A stretch of 64,000 nt of DNA from Candidatus Saccharimonadota bacterium (GCA_017460105.1 JAFUBS010000003.1:1-64000), one strand, 5' to 3'. Counted from the first letter of the stretch, positions 43,143-51,443 are shown. The notes: a model not told the origin generated them from the sequence alone. Numbers and translations are program-made.

Positions 43143-43291
43143 AATAGCAATTTGTTTGCGGTTCGCATGCGCGCCAGGAACAAAAAATAATTTTCGTCAA
43201 GTCTGCGCCGAAATTACAGTTTCGTACTCGACTTGGAAAATTATTTTTTGTTCTTGGGCTTGCTCAATGCAAACAAATTGCTATTTTAATC
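43137..43291 (+). repeat. giant nested palindrome between sortase and infA (locus C)
   Basis: Outer arms 43137-43159 and 43269-43291 are a perfect 23-nt inverted repeat and include the sortase stop codon. Inner arms 43178-43203 and 43230-43253 pair over ~24 nt. The core 43204-43236 is identical to locus B. Here the flanking genes are co-oriented, not convergent, so the element is not simply a shared convergent terminator. Confidence 0.87.
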
Positions 43292-43320
43292 TTTACAATT
43301 ATTGTTTTTTGTGATAAACT
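43292..43320 (+). promoter_or_regulatory. promoter of infA
   Basis: TTTACA (43292-43297), a 17-bp spacer, extended -10 TGATAAACT (hexamer 43315-43320), 13 nt before the ATG. Confidence 0.6.
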
Positions 43321-43333
43321 AGAAGAGTAATTT

Positions 43334-43558
43334 ATGGCTAGTCAAAAGGAAGTGATTAAACTCACGGGTACTGTTGTTGAAGCATTACCAAATACCCAGT
43401 TTCGGGTTGAACTCGAGAATGGTCATGTTATTGTTGCCCATATGAGTGGACGCATGCGAAAGAACTACATTCGCTTGGTCCCGGGTGACAGAGTAGAGGT
43501 TGAGTTAACCCCTTATGATCTTACAAAGGGTAGAATCAGCTTTCGACTCAAAGATTAA
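43334..43558 (+). CDS. infA: translation initiation factor IF-1
   Basis: A 74-residue OB-fold protein that blocks the ribosomal A site during initiation. [60 protein letters not shown] shows every conserved IF-1 element in order across residues ~9-69. Heads the classic infA-rpmJ-rpsM-rpsK-rpsD-rpoA-rplQ string. Confidence 0.96.
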   Translation: MASQKEVIKLTGTVVEALPNTQFRVELENGHVIVAHMSGRMRKNYIRLVPGDRVEVELTPYDLTKGRISFRLKD

Positions 43559-43648
43559 TATTAAGCGTTGTATTTTTTACAACATTTGTGATTTCTGCAC
43601 AAACGAATGTAAATTTTACAACATAAAAGGAAAGGATATTTTAACACT

Positions 43649-43765
43649 ATGAAGGTACGTGCCAGTGTTAAGAAAATCTCGCCTGATGACATTATTGTAC
43701 GCCGCAAAGGTGTGCTTCGTGTTATCAATAAGAAAAAACCTAAGAACAAGCAAAGGCAGGGTTAA
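43649..43765 (+). CDS. rpmJ: ribosomal protein bL36, zinc-free form
   Basis: A 38-residue protein: [19 protein letters not shown] at the start and KNKQRQG at the end match bL36. The usual three Cys and one His zinc ligands are all replaced (ISPDD where CxxC stands), so this is a C-minus form. AAGGA lies ~12 nt upstream. Two nt separate it from rpsM. The region 43559-43648 before it holds a GTTGTA/TACAAC hairpin and may contain an operon-internal promoter. Confidence 0.9.
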   Translation: MKVRASVKKISPDDIIVRRKGVLRVINKKKPKNKQRQG

Positions 43766-43767
43766 GA

Positions 43768-44154
43768 ATGGCTAGAATAGCTAGCGTTGTGATTCCTTCC
43801 GAAAAGCAAGTGTGGATTGCCCTCACTTACGTTTACGGTATTGGTCGCACAACAAGTAAAAAAATCCTTGCGGAGGCTAAAATCGAGCCTACCACTCGGG
43901 TGAAAGATCTCACCGAGGCTGAAGAACAGAAAATCAACGACATTATTTCCGCGAAATATCATGTTGAAGGTGATCTACGTCGTCTCGTGAGCAATAATAT
44001 TAAACGCTTAAAGGATATTAATTCCTACAAGGGTATCCGCCACAAGGCTAAATTACCAGTCAACGGCCAACGTACTCGTACGAATGCACGTACTCGTAAG
44101 GGTAAGGCGATCGCGGTCGGTGGTGCACAACCAAAAGCAGCAAGTAAAACCTAG
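43768..44154 (+). CDS. rpsM: ribosomal protein uS13
   Basis: A 128-residue small-subunit head protein contacting tRNA and 16S r[36 protein letters not shown] and the C-terminal [25 protein letters not shown] are typical uS13. Full length with a slightly extended basic tail. In the infA-rpsI operon. Confidence 0.96.
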   Translation: MARIASVVIPSEKQVWIALTYVYGIGRTTSKKILAEAKIEPTTRVKDLTEAEEQKINDIISAKYHVEGDLRRLVSNNIKRLKDINSYKGIRHKAKLPVNGQRTRTNARTRKGKAIAVGGAQPKAASKT

Positions 44155-44163
44155 GAGTAAAAT

Positions 44164-44601
44164 ATGGCAGAAGAAGAAATCAAGAAAACTACTGCTGAAG
44201 CTAACGAAGCTCAGGCTCCTAAGGCTAAGGCAGCTAAAAAAGGCAAAAGAATTGTTAATAGCGGTGCTGTACATATTCAGGCCACCTTTAACAATACAAT
44301 TATTAGCGTCACCGACAAAAAAGGTGAAGTGCTAGCTGCATCATCCGCTGGTGCTAATGGCTTCCGTGGCTCTAAGAAAGGCACGGCATTCGCAGCTGGC
44401 GTAGCGGCAGAGAAAGCACTTGATATTGCGAAAAAGAACCATGCACTAAATTCCGTAGATGTGTATGTCTCTGGTATTGGTCTTGGTCGTGATGCTGCGA
44501 TTCGCGCAGTTTCGACTGTAGGAATCAAGATTGACAGCATTACTGATGTAACCCCGATTGCGCACGGTGGTGTGCGTCCGAAGGGAGAAAGGAAACCGTA
44601 A
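44164..44601 (+). CDS. rpsK: ribosomal protein uS11
   Basis: A 145-residue small-subunit platform protein. AVHIQATFNNTIISVTD (~37-53) and GIKIDSITDVTPIAHGGVRP (~121-140) are diagnostic. An Ala/Lys-rich N-terminal extension of ~25 residues is added. The TAA shares its A with the following rpsD ATG (TAATG), with GGGAGAAAGG as SD upstream. Confidence 0.96.
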   Translation: MAEEEIKKTTAEANEAQAPKAKAAKKGKRIVNSGAVHIQATFNNTIISVTDKKGEVLAASSAGANGFRGSKKGTAFAAGVAAEKALDIAKKNHALNSVDVYVSGIGLGRDAAIRAVSTVGIKIDSITDVTPIAHGGVRPKGERKP

Positions 44602-45218
44602 TGGCACGTGATAATTCTCCAATTGTAAAACAGAGTCGCCGTGAGGGCTATGCTCTTGCGCCAAAGGCTCACAAGGTGATGGCCAAAAAGTCTGGCATTC
44701 CAGGCGAGCATGGCGATAAGCGCGTGCGTGGCGGTAGCCTATATCTCACTCAGCTTCGTGAAAAGCAAAAAGTTCGCCGCATCTACGGCTTGCTCGAAAA
44801 GCAATTCGCAAAGGTAATGAGCGAAGCACAAAAGGCTGAAGGTCTAACTGGTGAGAAACTTCTTGAGTTTCTCGAGAGGCGCGCAGACAACGCGGTATTC
44901 CGCGCTGGATTTGCTACGACTCGTCGTCAGGCAAGACAATTAGTCAGCCATGGACATTTTCTATTGAACGGTCGTCGAATTGATATTCCATCGATTCGCT
45001 TGAACCCGGGTGATGTTCTGGAAGTTCGTCCTAAGTCTCAAAAAACAGAATACTTCAAGAATCTTCCGAATATTATGGGTGCTGCATCCACTGCTCCACT
45101 CTCTTGGCTCAAGGTCGACGGCAAGAAAATGAAAATTGAAGTAACGGCAATGCCAAAACGCGAAGAAGCGGAAGCTGGCATCAATGAACAATTAATCGTT
45201 GAGTACTACTCACGTTAG
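44601..45218 (+). CDS. rpsD: ribosomal protein uS4
   Basis: A 205-residue primary 16S rRNA-binding protein, also an antitermination and translational regulator in other bacteria. The S4 RNA-binding domain shows LERRADNAVFRAGFATTRRQARQLVSHGHFLLNGRRIDIPS (~91-131). The N-terminus lacks the zinc Cys cluster, so it is C-minus like L36 and L32 here. Confidence 0.96.
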   Translation: MARDNSPIVKQSRREGYALAPKAHKVMAKKSGIPGEHGDKRVRGGSLYLTQLREKQKVRRIYGLLEKQFAKVMSEAQKAEGLTGEKLLEFLERRADNAVFRAGFATTRRQARQLVSHGHFLLNGRRIDIPSIRLNPGDVLEVRPKSQKTEYFKNLPNIMGAASTAPLSWLKVDGKKMKIEVTAMPKREEAEAGINEQLIVEYYSR

Positions 45219-45226
45219 GAGACAAA

Positions 45227-46177
45227 ATGACTACAAAATCAATTCACGAAGCAACGCTTGCTGAAGTAAAGCAAATTAGCGATACTCAGGCTGAGTTTGT
45301 AATCAAGCCATTATATTATGGCTATGGCAATACGCTTGGTAATTCACTACGTAGAGTCCTTTTGTCTAGCGTTAAGGGTGCAGCAATTACTGCATTCTCT
45401 ATCGAGGGCGTCACGCATGAGTTTACGTCGGTTCCGGGTATCCGCGAAGACGTTGTAGACATCATGCTAAATCTTAAGAACATTCGTTTCAAGATGCATA
45501 CTGATGCTCCAGTGGAACTAAGCCTAGAAATCAAGGGCGACAAGCAGTCCGAGAAAGATGGCGACAAGCGCGTAGTAGCAGGCGATATCAAGCTTCCATC
45601 CGAAGTAGAAATTGCCAACCCAAACCAAGTGATTTGTCACATTGACGATCCAAAGTACGTTCTTAAAATGCACTTTGTAGTAGAAACTGGACGTGGATAT
45701 CTAACGATTGAACGTTCTAGCGAAGAGCGCATTCATTCTGATATGATTGCGATTGACGCAGTATTTACGCCTGTACTTCGCGTTCGCTACAAGGTAGAGA
45801 ACACTCGTGTTGGTCAGGATACTAATCTCCAGCAGCTTACGCTCATGGTAGAGACTGACGGCACGATTACGCCTAAAGAGGCTTTTGAGGAAGCTGCGGC
45901 AATTCTCGTCAACCAGTACACTGCACTTGCAGGCAGTACTAGAGTAGAGAGTACTCCAGCTCCTGGTACGAAGCAAGAGGATGATGATGCGGGGCTAATG
46001 CTCCCAATCGAAGAACTCGATCTTTCTGCTCGTACGGCTAATGCACTTCTTAATAATGATATCAAGACAGTTCGTGACCTCGTAATGTTGTCCGAGACTG
46101 ATCTCAAAGACCTCAAAGGTTTTGGTACGAAGGCATTAGACGAAGTTAAAGAAAAGTTAACGGAGTTAAATATTTAA
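45227..46177 (+). CDS. rpoA: RNA polymerase alpha subunit
   Basis: A 316-residue subunit assembling beta and beta'. N-terminal dimerisation domain: YGYGNTLGNSLRRVLLSSVKGAAITAFSIEGVTHEFTSVPGIREDVVDIMLNLK (~27-80). The C-terminal domain (~255-316; PIEELDLSARTANALLNNDIKTVRDL, LKGFGTKALDEVKEKL) contacts UP elements and activators. AGGAG overlaps the rpsD stop. Confidence 0.97.
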   Translation: MTTKSIHEATLAEVKQISDTQAEFVIKPLYYGYGNTLGNSLRRVLLSSVKGAAITAFSIEGVTHEFTSVPGIREDVVDIMLNLKNIRFKMHTDAPVELSLEIKGDKQSEKDGDKRVVAGDIKLPSEVEIANPNQVICHIDDPKYVLKMHFVVETGRGYLTIERSSEERIHSDMIAIDAVFTPVLRVRYKVENTRVGQDTNLQQLTLMVETDGTITPKEAFEEAAAILVNQYTALAGSTRVESTPAPGTKQEDDDAGLMLPIEELDLSARTANALLNNDIKTVRDLVMLSETDLKDLKGFGTKALDEVKEKLTELNI

Positions 46178-46178
46178 T

Positions 46179-46592
46179 ATGCACCGACACGGATATAAAG
46201 GCCGTAAGTTCGGCCGCGAAACCGATCAAAGGCTAGCACTCAAACGTGGTTTGGTGTGTGCTTTGATTAATTATCAAACTATTACAACTACTTTGGCTAG
46301 AGCTAAGGAAATTCGTCGCATCACTGAGAAGCTTATCACGATGGCTAAGAAGGGCGACCTTCATAATCGTCGTTTGATTATTGCTCGTCTCAATGATATT
46401 GACGCTGCAGATTTGCTAGTTGATGTAATTGCGCCACAGATTAAGCGCGATTCTGGATACCTACGTATTGAGCACGCTGGATATCGTCGTGGTGACAATG
46501 CCGAGATGGGCACAATCAGCTTCGTAGACGATATCGACCTAGACGTTAAGGTAGAAAAGCCTGCCAAGAAGGCAGCTAAGGAGGACAAGTAA
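46179..46592 (+). CDS. rplQ: ribosomal protein bL17
   Basis: A 137-residue large-subunit protein at the exit-tunnel region. MHRHGYKGRKFGRETDQRLALKRGLVCALI matches bL17, as does LAKRAKEIRRITEKLIT-like LARAKEIRRITEKLITMAKKGDLHNRR. The TAA overlaps the rplM ATG by 1 nt. Confidence 0.95.
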   Translation: MHRHGYKGRKFGRETDQRLALKRGLVCALINYQTITTTLARAKEIRRITEKLITMAKKGDLHNRRLIIARLNDIDAADLLVDVIAPQIKRDSGYLRIEHAGYRRGDNAEMGTISFVDDIDLDVKVEKPAKKAAKEDK

Positions 46593-47017
46593 TGAAAACT
46601 TATTCTCAAAAATCTTCAGAAATCAAGCGCGAATGGTGGGTAATCGATGCTGCGACTTTGCCACTAGGCAAACTCGCGGTAGTAATCGCTGACAAGCTAA
46701 TGGGCAAGAGCAAGGTGACTTACACTCCACACATCGACAACGGTGATTATGTGGTAGTAGTGAATGCCAAGAACCTCAAGGTAACTGGCGACAAGATGCT
46801 TCAGAAGAAGTATTATCGTCACAGTGGCTTCCCAGGTGGCCTCACCGAACTAAAGCTCGAGGAAGTAATCGAAAAGAACCCAGCAGTTGCGATTAACGAA
46901 GCTGTCAAGGGAATGCTTCCAAAGAACAAATTATCAGCAGAGAGAATGAAGCGTCTTCGCGTATTCGATGGCGCTGAACATACTCATGCTGCACAGAATC
47001 CAAAGGAGATTAAGTAA
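46592..47017 (+). CDS. rplM: ribosomal protein uL13
   Basis: A 141-residue early-assembly large-subunit protein. REWWVIDAATLPLGKLAVVIADKLMGK and KYYRHSGFPGGLTELKLEEV are conserved uL13 segments; GMLPKNKLSAERMKRLRVF is at the C-terminal end. GGAG precedes the start. The TAA overlaps the rpsI ATG by 1 nt (TAATG). Confidence 0.96.
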   Translation: MKTYSQKSSEIKREWWVIDAATLPLGKLAVVIADKLMGKSKVTYTPHIDNGDYVVVVNAKNLKVTGDKMLQKKYYRHSGFPGGLTELKLEEVIEKNPAVAINEAVKGMLPKNKLSAERMKRLRVFDGAEHTHAAQNPKEIK

Positions 47018-47418
47018 TGGTTGCAACTAAGAAATATATTTACGGCCTTGGTCGCCGCAAAGCTGCGACCGCTACGGCTCGTCTCTATAAAGGGAAGGGT
47101 GAAATTACCATCAATAATAAGCCTGCGTTGGACTATCTGTCTGGCAACAAGACTTATTTGGCGGAAATCACCGACCCACTAGCAATTGCTGAAAAGCAAA
47201 AAGAATATGATGTATCTATTCTAGTAAAGGGCGGTGGGCTCGCTGGCCAAGTAGATGCGATAAAACTCGCCATCTCGAAGGCACTCGTGCTTGAGGCTCC
47301 GGACCTACGTCCAGTGCTAAAGAAAGCCGGACTTACTTCACGCGATCCTCGCGAAAAGGAACGCAAGAAATACGGTCTGCGCTCGGCACGCAAGAAAGAG
47401 CAGTTCAGCAAGCGTTAA
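47017..47418 (+). CDS. rpsI: ribosomal protein uS9
   Basis: A 133-residue small-subunit protein whose C-terminal Lys-Arg tail contacts P-site tRNA. YGLGRRKAATATARLYKGKGEITINNKP and GGGLAGQVDAIKLAISKALV lead to the terminal RDPREKERKKYGLRSARKKEQFSKR, ending in the conserved basic tip. Last gene of the operon; terminator follows. Confidence 0.96.
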   Translation: MVATKKYIYGLGRRKAATATARLYKGKGEITINNKPALDYLSGNKTYLAEITDPLAIAEKQKEYDVSILVKGGGLAGQVDAIKLAISKALVLEAPDLRPVLKKAGLTSRDPREKERKKYGLRSARKKEQFSKR

Positions 47419-47426
47419 AGACGGAA

Positions 47427-47456
47427 AACAAGTTGGAGCAAATCCAACTTGTTTTT
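47427..47456 (+). terminator. rho-independent terminator after rpsI
   Basis: AACAAGTTGG (47427-47436) pairs with CCAACTTGTT (47444-47453), continuing into a T run. Confidence 0.88.
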
Positions 47457-47469
47457 TGTGCGATTCCTA

Positions 47470-47498
47470 TTGACTAAATTAATGATGAGGCTTATACT
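47470..47498 (+). promoter_or_regulatory. promoter of the two-gene surface operon
   Basis: TTGACT (47470-47475), a 17-bp spacer, TATACT (47493-47498). ATAAACGTA follows at 47509, close to the expected transcription start; the same nonamer sits at the start of the transcripts for 53033 and 53750. GAGAGG serves as SD. Confidence 0.65.
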
Positions 47499-47530
47499 AA
47501 ATATAAGTATAAACGTATAAGAGAGGTCAT

Positions 47531-49300
47531 ATGTCCAAGATAAAAACTAGAACATCATTATATATAATGGTTGGTATTTTGTCTGGTATTACATCTCTTA
47601 CTGCTACTAGTGTTGTTTCTAATGCTGTATTCGCAAAGAACGTAGACTACAAAGTAAACCTAGAATCCTCTCTCGTAGTCACAGTCCCTACTAATACTGT
47701 AGTGTTAGACATCAATCCTGCTACTTCTGCCTTTAGCTCTAAAAACCTAGGCGTAACTGTAGGTACTAATAATCCTACAGGATATACTCTCACTATGTCT
47801 GCTGATGGTACAGACCTCACTAAGACTACTGGTACTGCTGCAGTCATTCCTACACTAGAAGAATTATCAGGAGGTTACACAGAAAGTACCTTTACCGTAA
47901 ACCATTGGGGATACAAACTCCCTACTACTAACTATCTACCATTTGCTACAAGTGTCCAATTGGATTCTACTGATGCTCCTACGGTTAGTAAGACTAGCAC
48001 AGTTACCTTTGGCGCTAAAGCTAATGTAGAACAACCTGCTGGTGCTTATGAACTAGAGATTAGCTTTGCTGCGGTAGCGAACCCACTCTTACCAACATTA
48101 CTCTATGACAACATTGCCTCACTCAGCAAAGGCAAGAATACAGACCCAGCAACATCTCACTTCTCCTGGACAGAGATTACTGAGCCAACTTCCGAAATCC
48201 CCAGTGCAGATACTTCTACTTCTGGAGTCTTTGAATGGGATGGCATGACTGCTGGTAATGGTATAGACAGCAATGGAGGCAACCAGAAAATCTACTTCTA
48301 CCGTGGTATCCTAGAAACTAGCGCAGGTTCTGGCACTTACGGCTCAGACGGCTCCGCCAATGCCTATCCTAACTATGTAAAGCTCGCAAATAATACTTGT
48401 TGGCGTATTGTTCGCACTACTTCCACTGGTGGTGTAAAGATAATCTATAACGGTATGTGGAATGAAAGCACTAGTACTTGCGCGAACGCCATTACTGCCG
48501 CCCAGCTCACCGTCTCACCATTTAATACAGATTCCGCTACCGTCGCCGATGTCCCCTATACCGGTCTCGAGTATCGGAACATCCATGCTGTAGGCTACAC
48601 CTATAGTAGTCTCGCTGCAGGTACTGAATCCGCCACCCCTATCTCTACTATCTTCGGCTCTACCGGCGATGATACTACTACCAATACCAACTCTTCCATC
48701 ATCAAGCAGTATCTAGAAAGCTGGTACAATGCTAATATGACTGCCTACACTTCTAAACTAGAAGGTGACGCTGGCTATTGTAATGATAGGACTCTGAACA
48801 CAGGTACTTCCTGGACCACCCCACTAGTAGATACAGATACTATCATCCCATACGGCACTACTGGCATGACACAGTATTATTTTGGCTCATATCCAAGAAA
48901 TATGATTCGATCCACCTTCTCCCCCACCCTCACTTGCCCACGTGGCAAAGTAGATCTCTATTCTTACACAAATAATGCCGGTAACGGTAATGGTCAGCTC
49001 ACTTACCCAGTAGCCCTCCTCACTGCCGATGAAGCCTCCTTAGCTGGTAATGGTTACAATAATTCCTACAGTGCTTACAACGCCAATTCATACCTCCGCT
49101 CCGGTTGGGTCTTCTGGTTGCTCTCGCCGTACTCCCGCTATTCGGGCGGCAGTATTCACGGATTCCAGGTGAGCTTGGGTGGCAACCTCGTTAGCAGCGG
49201 TGTCATCGGCGCCAACGGTGTTCGCCCCGTCATTTCACTCGCACCAGGTACGACAGTTCTCGGCTCCGGCACCGCCACCGACCCATGGGAGGTACAATAA
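47531..49300 (+). CDS. large secreted surface protein, DUF6273-like C-terminal domain
   Basis: A 589-residue secreted protein. Signal peptide ~1-36 (LYIMVGILSGITSLTATSVVSNAVFA). A beta domain (~37-190) has the same style as the FISUMP proteins' N-terminal part (NPATSAFSSKNLGVTVGTNNPTGYTLTMSADGTDL). The C-terminal ~330 residues, with CWRIVRTTSTGGVKIIYNG and an end reading RSGWVFWLLSPYSRYSGGS then GVRPVISLAPGT, resemble DUF6273 lectin-like domains. That end resembles a variable loop but has no match to the TR. Ligand unknown. The TAA overlaps the next start. Confidence 0.8.
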   Translation: MSKIKTRTSLYIMVGILSGITSLTATSVVSNAVFAKNVDYKVNLESSLVVTVPTNTVVLDINPATSAFSSKNLGVTVGTNNPTGYTLTMSADGTDLTKTTGTAAVIPTLEELSGGYTESTFTVNHWGYKLPTTNYLPFATSVQLDSTDAPTVSKTSTVTFGAKANVEQPAGAYELEISFAAVANPLLPTLLYDNIASLSKGKNTDPATSHFSWTEITEPTSEIPSADTSTSGVFEWDGMTAGNGIDSNGGNQKIYFYRGILETSAGSGTYGSDGSANAYPNYVKLANNTCWRIVRTTSTGGVKIIYNGMWNESTSTCANAITAAQLTVSPFNTDSATVADVPYTGLEYRNIHAVGYTYSSLAAGTESATPISTIFGSTGDDTTTNTNSSIIKQYLESWYNANMTAYTSKLEGDAGYCNDRTLNTGTSWTTPLVDTDTIIPYGTTGMTQYYFGSYPRNMIRSTFSPTLTCPRGKVDLYSYTNNAGNGNGQLTYPVALLTADEASLAGNGYNNSYSAYNANSYLRSGWVFWLLSPYSRYSGGSIHGFQVSLGGNLVSSGVIGANGVRPVISLAPGTTVLGSGTATDPWEVQ

Positions 49301-50739
49301 TGAAATATCGATTAGATTCTAGATTATTGAGGTGCCTATCGATGGGGATATCTGGTGTTGTCCTCGGAAGCACACTACTTACTACTGTAGCTTCCGCCAC
49401 CTCTACCCCACTCACCTGGCAAGACGAAGTAGATGTCCAGTTTACCTTCAACCCAGCACTTTCTGTTACTATTTCTGATGGAGATATAATAATACCTAAT
49501 CTAGGTGTGGGAACAAGAGATAATAGTAATGAGATAGCTATTACAGTAACCACTAATAATATAGCAGGCTATCAACTATCTGCTACAGTAGGTAACTCTA
49601 CTACATATGACTATAGGGAATTAAAACATGAAACCACTAATACGGCATTATTTAATAGTCTAGCAGTAGGTACTACACTAAACCAACTATCTACTCCAAG
49701 TACATGGGGATACTCTACTGATTCTGGTACATCTTATTCTGGTCTTCCTAAATATGATGATACTACTAATGTAGCAATACTTAATGATTCTACTGCTTCT
49801 GGCACTGAGACTACTAACTTCCTCATAGGTGCTTATGCAGATCAGAATCAACTTGCTGGTGATTACAGAAATGTAATTAACTTCAATATCGTAACCAACC
49901 GTGTTCCAGTTACTTGGGAAATGGCCTATGCTAATGCTAGTAAGACTAAAACTGATGGCTACTACTCTATCCAAGATGCTACTTCTGCTATGTGTACTGA
50001 AGTAGATATGAACGAGACTATTACAGTACGTGATGTGCGGGATGGTGAGACTTACTTAATTGGTAAGTTGGCGGACAATAAATGTTGGATGCTGGATAAT
50101 CTTGCACTAGACCTCACTAACCCATCAGTCTTAAATTCACTTAGTTCTGCTAATACCAACATAGACTCAGCTACTGAGACTGCTACACTTAAGAGTCTAA
50201 AAGAAGGCAATAGAACAACGGAAACTCCATGGTATGCAGATGGTACATTTGTCGCAGCATGGGACAGTACACACACTACCGACTATTACAACCGTGCTAG
50301 CGTAAATGTAGCAAGTAAGAACACTACGGTTACTAGTTATGGCTCTGGTAGTGGCAAAGTAGGAGTATACTATAACTACTGTGCAGCAAGTGCGGGTTCA
50401 TATTGTTATGATGAAAATGCAGGTACTAATAATGCTACCCAAGACATCTGCCCAGCAGGCTGGCGTATGCCTACTGGTAGTGACAGTGGAGAATACCAAG
50501 TCCTTTACGCAGCATATGGCAGTAATGCAACCAACTTCAGAAACGCCCTTTCTATTCCTCTTTCTGGTAGTTTCAGCTATGGCTCGGCTCGCAATCAAGA
50601 ATCTATCGGTTTTTTCTGGTCTTCTACAAGGAACAGTGATAATAATATGTACGACCTCGCCGTTGGTTCGTCTTTTGTGTCTCCCCAGGCATATAGTTAC
50701 CGCGTTGCTGGCAATTCAGTGCGTTGCTTGCTCAAATAG
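49300..50739 (+). CDS. secreted FISUMP-domain surface protein with VR-like C-terminus
   Basis: A 479-residue paralogue of the protein at 229. Signal peptide ~8-32 (LSMGISGVVLGSTLLTTVASA). Residues ~33-200 are nearly identical, also at the DNA level, to residues ~33-205 of the 229 gene. The FISUMP domain follows (CWMLDNLALD, CPAGWRMPTGS). Residues 415-479 align with the DGR variable repeat (FWSSTRNSDNNMYDL close to the TR reading FWSSTRNNDNNMYNL). The start at 49300 (MKYRL) is chosen over ATG 49285 because GGGAGG lies 7 nt before it and TAATG couples it to the upstream gene. Confidence 0.87.
   Translation: MKYRLDSRLLRCLSMGISGVVLGSTLLTTVASATSTPLTWQDEVDVQFTFNPALSVTISDGDIIIPNLGVGTRDNSNEIAITVTTNNIAGYQLSATVGNSTTYDYRELKHETTNTALFNSLAVGTTLNQLSTPSTWGYSTDSGTSYSGLPKYDDTTNVAILNDSTASGTETTNFLIGAYADQNQLAGDYRNVINFNIVTNRVPVTWEMAYANASKTKTDGYYSIQDATSAMCTEVDMNETITVRDVRDGETYLIGKLADNKCWMLDNLALDLTNPSVLNSLSSANTNIDSATETATLKSLKEGNRTTETPWYADGTFVAAWDSTHTTDYYNRASVNVASKNTTVTSYGSGSGKVGVYYNYCAASAGSYCYDENAGTNNATQDICPAGWRMPTGSDSGEYQVLYAAYGSNATNFRNALSIPLSGSFSYGSARNQESIGFFWSSTRNSDNNMYDLAVGSSFVSPQAYSYRVAGNSVRCLLK
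50542..50739 (+). repeat. VR-like region of the 49300 gene
   Basis: Aligns without gaps to the TR over 66 codons. Variable codons coincide with TR AAY codons, but silent changes at non-adenine positions (GGC to GGT, CAG to CAA, GAC to GAT, GTG to GTT) show drift or a different template. A CACCCCTGT-gat-ACAGGGGTG hairpin lies ~25 bp after the stop (about 50764-50784), reminiscent of the hairpin after VR1. Confidence 0.65.
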
Positions 50740-50851
50740 CGACGTATATTATATATGGTTATTCACCCCTGTGATACAGGGGTGGATGTTTTGCCATTTT
50801 GTTGTCGCGTTATCTAATTATTCTATCAGAAATGTGGTATAATAATGCTAT

Positions 50852-50927
50852 GGGGTATTAGCTCAGCTGATAGAGCGCCGCATTCGCATTGCGGAGGTCG
50901 CGGGTTTAAGTCCCGCATACTCCACCA
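50852..50927 (+). tRNA. tRNA-Ala (anticodon CGC)
   Basis: A 76-nt cloverleaf: acceptor GGGGTAT / ATACTCC with the G3-U70 identity pair of alanine tRNA, D-loop GCTCAGCTGATAGAGC, anticodon stem CCGCA/TGCGG with loop TTCGCAT, T-arm GCGGG/CCCGC, encoded CCA. TATAAT at 50838-50843 leaves only 8 nt to G1, so a 5' leader is short or absent. Confidence 0.95.
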
Positions 50928-51053
50928 GCGTAGGAAGCGAAACGAAAGTCTCTTTTTTTGTGAGCAAATGTTTGTTGAGCCTGATTTAGTAATAAAAAAG
51001 AGAGTGTCGCCAGCTCCATACGGTGCCTTGTTTCACTCTGTACTATTATTTTA

Positions 51054-51443
51054 TCATAGCTCGGATGTAAAGTCAATAACTTTATGGTTTTTCGTAATGA
51101 TTATTAGTCTTTTTATTCCATGTTTGTTATTTTTGAGGTAGTATTTTGTCCTAGAGAGCGCTTGATTGCCATTCATTTTTATACGCGAGAAGTCTAATAC
51201 TATATTCTTTGACTGTTTTGCAGCTTTTCTTATAATATTTTCAATAGTTTTAGCTCCATCGCCTTGAGGTGATTTAAGCTCCCATTCAATATTCTTAATT
51301 CTAAGGTCTGGAGTTTTCCCGGAGCCAGGGTTAATGCATGTAATATCGGTATCAAAGAAATCTAGTAGAAGCAAAATCGCATTAACTTCGTGATAGCGAA
51401 GTTGTTTGCGGGTTTGGCCTTCGAATATTATTTTGTTGCTCAT
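51054..51443 (-). CDS. stand-alone CdiA-CT-type nuclease domain protein
   Basis: A 129-residue soluble protein. KTPDLRIKNIEWELKSPQGDGAKTIENIIRKAAKQSKNIVLDFSRIK (~43-89) matches the tRNA-nuclease domain at the C-terminus of contact-dependent inhibition toxins, a PD-(D/E)xK-like core (Asp in TPDL, ExK in WELKSP). Here it stands alone, with no delivery domain, signal peptide or obvious immunity gene. It lies 15 nt downstream of glyA on the same strand with its own TATAAT. It could be an acquired toxin fragment, a defence nuclease or a domesticated RNase. Its AT-rich composition suggests transfer. Confidence 0.65.
   Translation of the reverse strand: MSNKIIFEGQTRKQLRYHEVNAILLLLDFFDTDITCINPGSGKTPDLRIKNIEWELKSPQGDGAKTIENIIRKAAKQSKNIVLDFSRIKMNGNQALSRTKYYLKNNKHGIKRLIIITKNHKVIDFTSEL

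Noticed and set aside
47531-49300. DUF6273-like surface protein as a fourth DGR target
   Set aside because: Its C-terminal end looks loop-variable, but there is no nucleotide match to the TR and no AAY-derived pattern.
50852-51443. Integrated element attached to the tRNA-Ala gene (carrying the CdiA-type gene)
   Set aside because: No integrase and no repeated tRNA 3' end seen nearby; the tRNA and glyA contexts look chromosomal.
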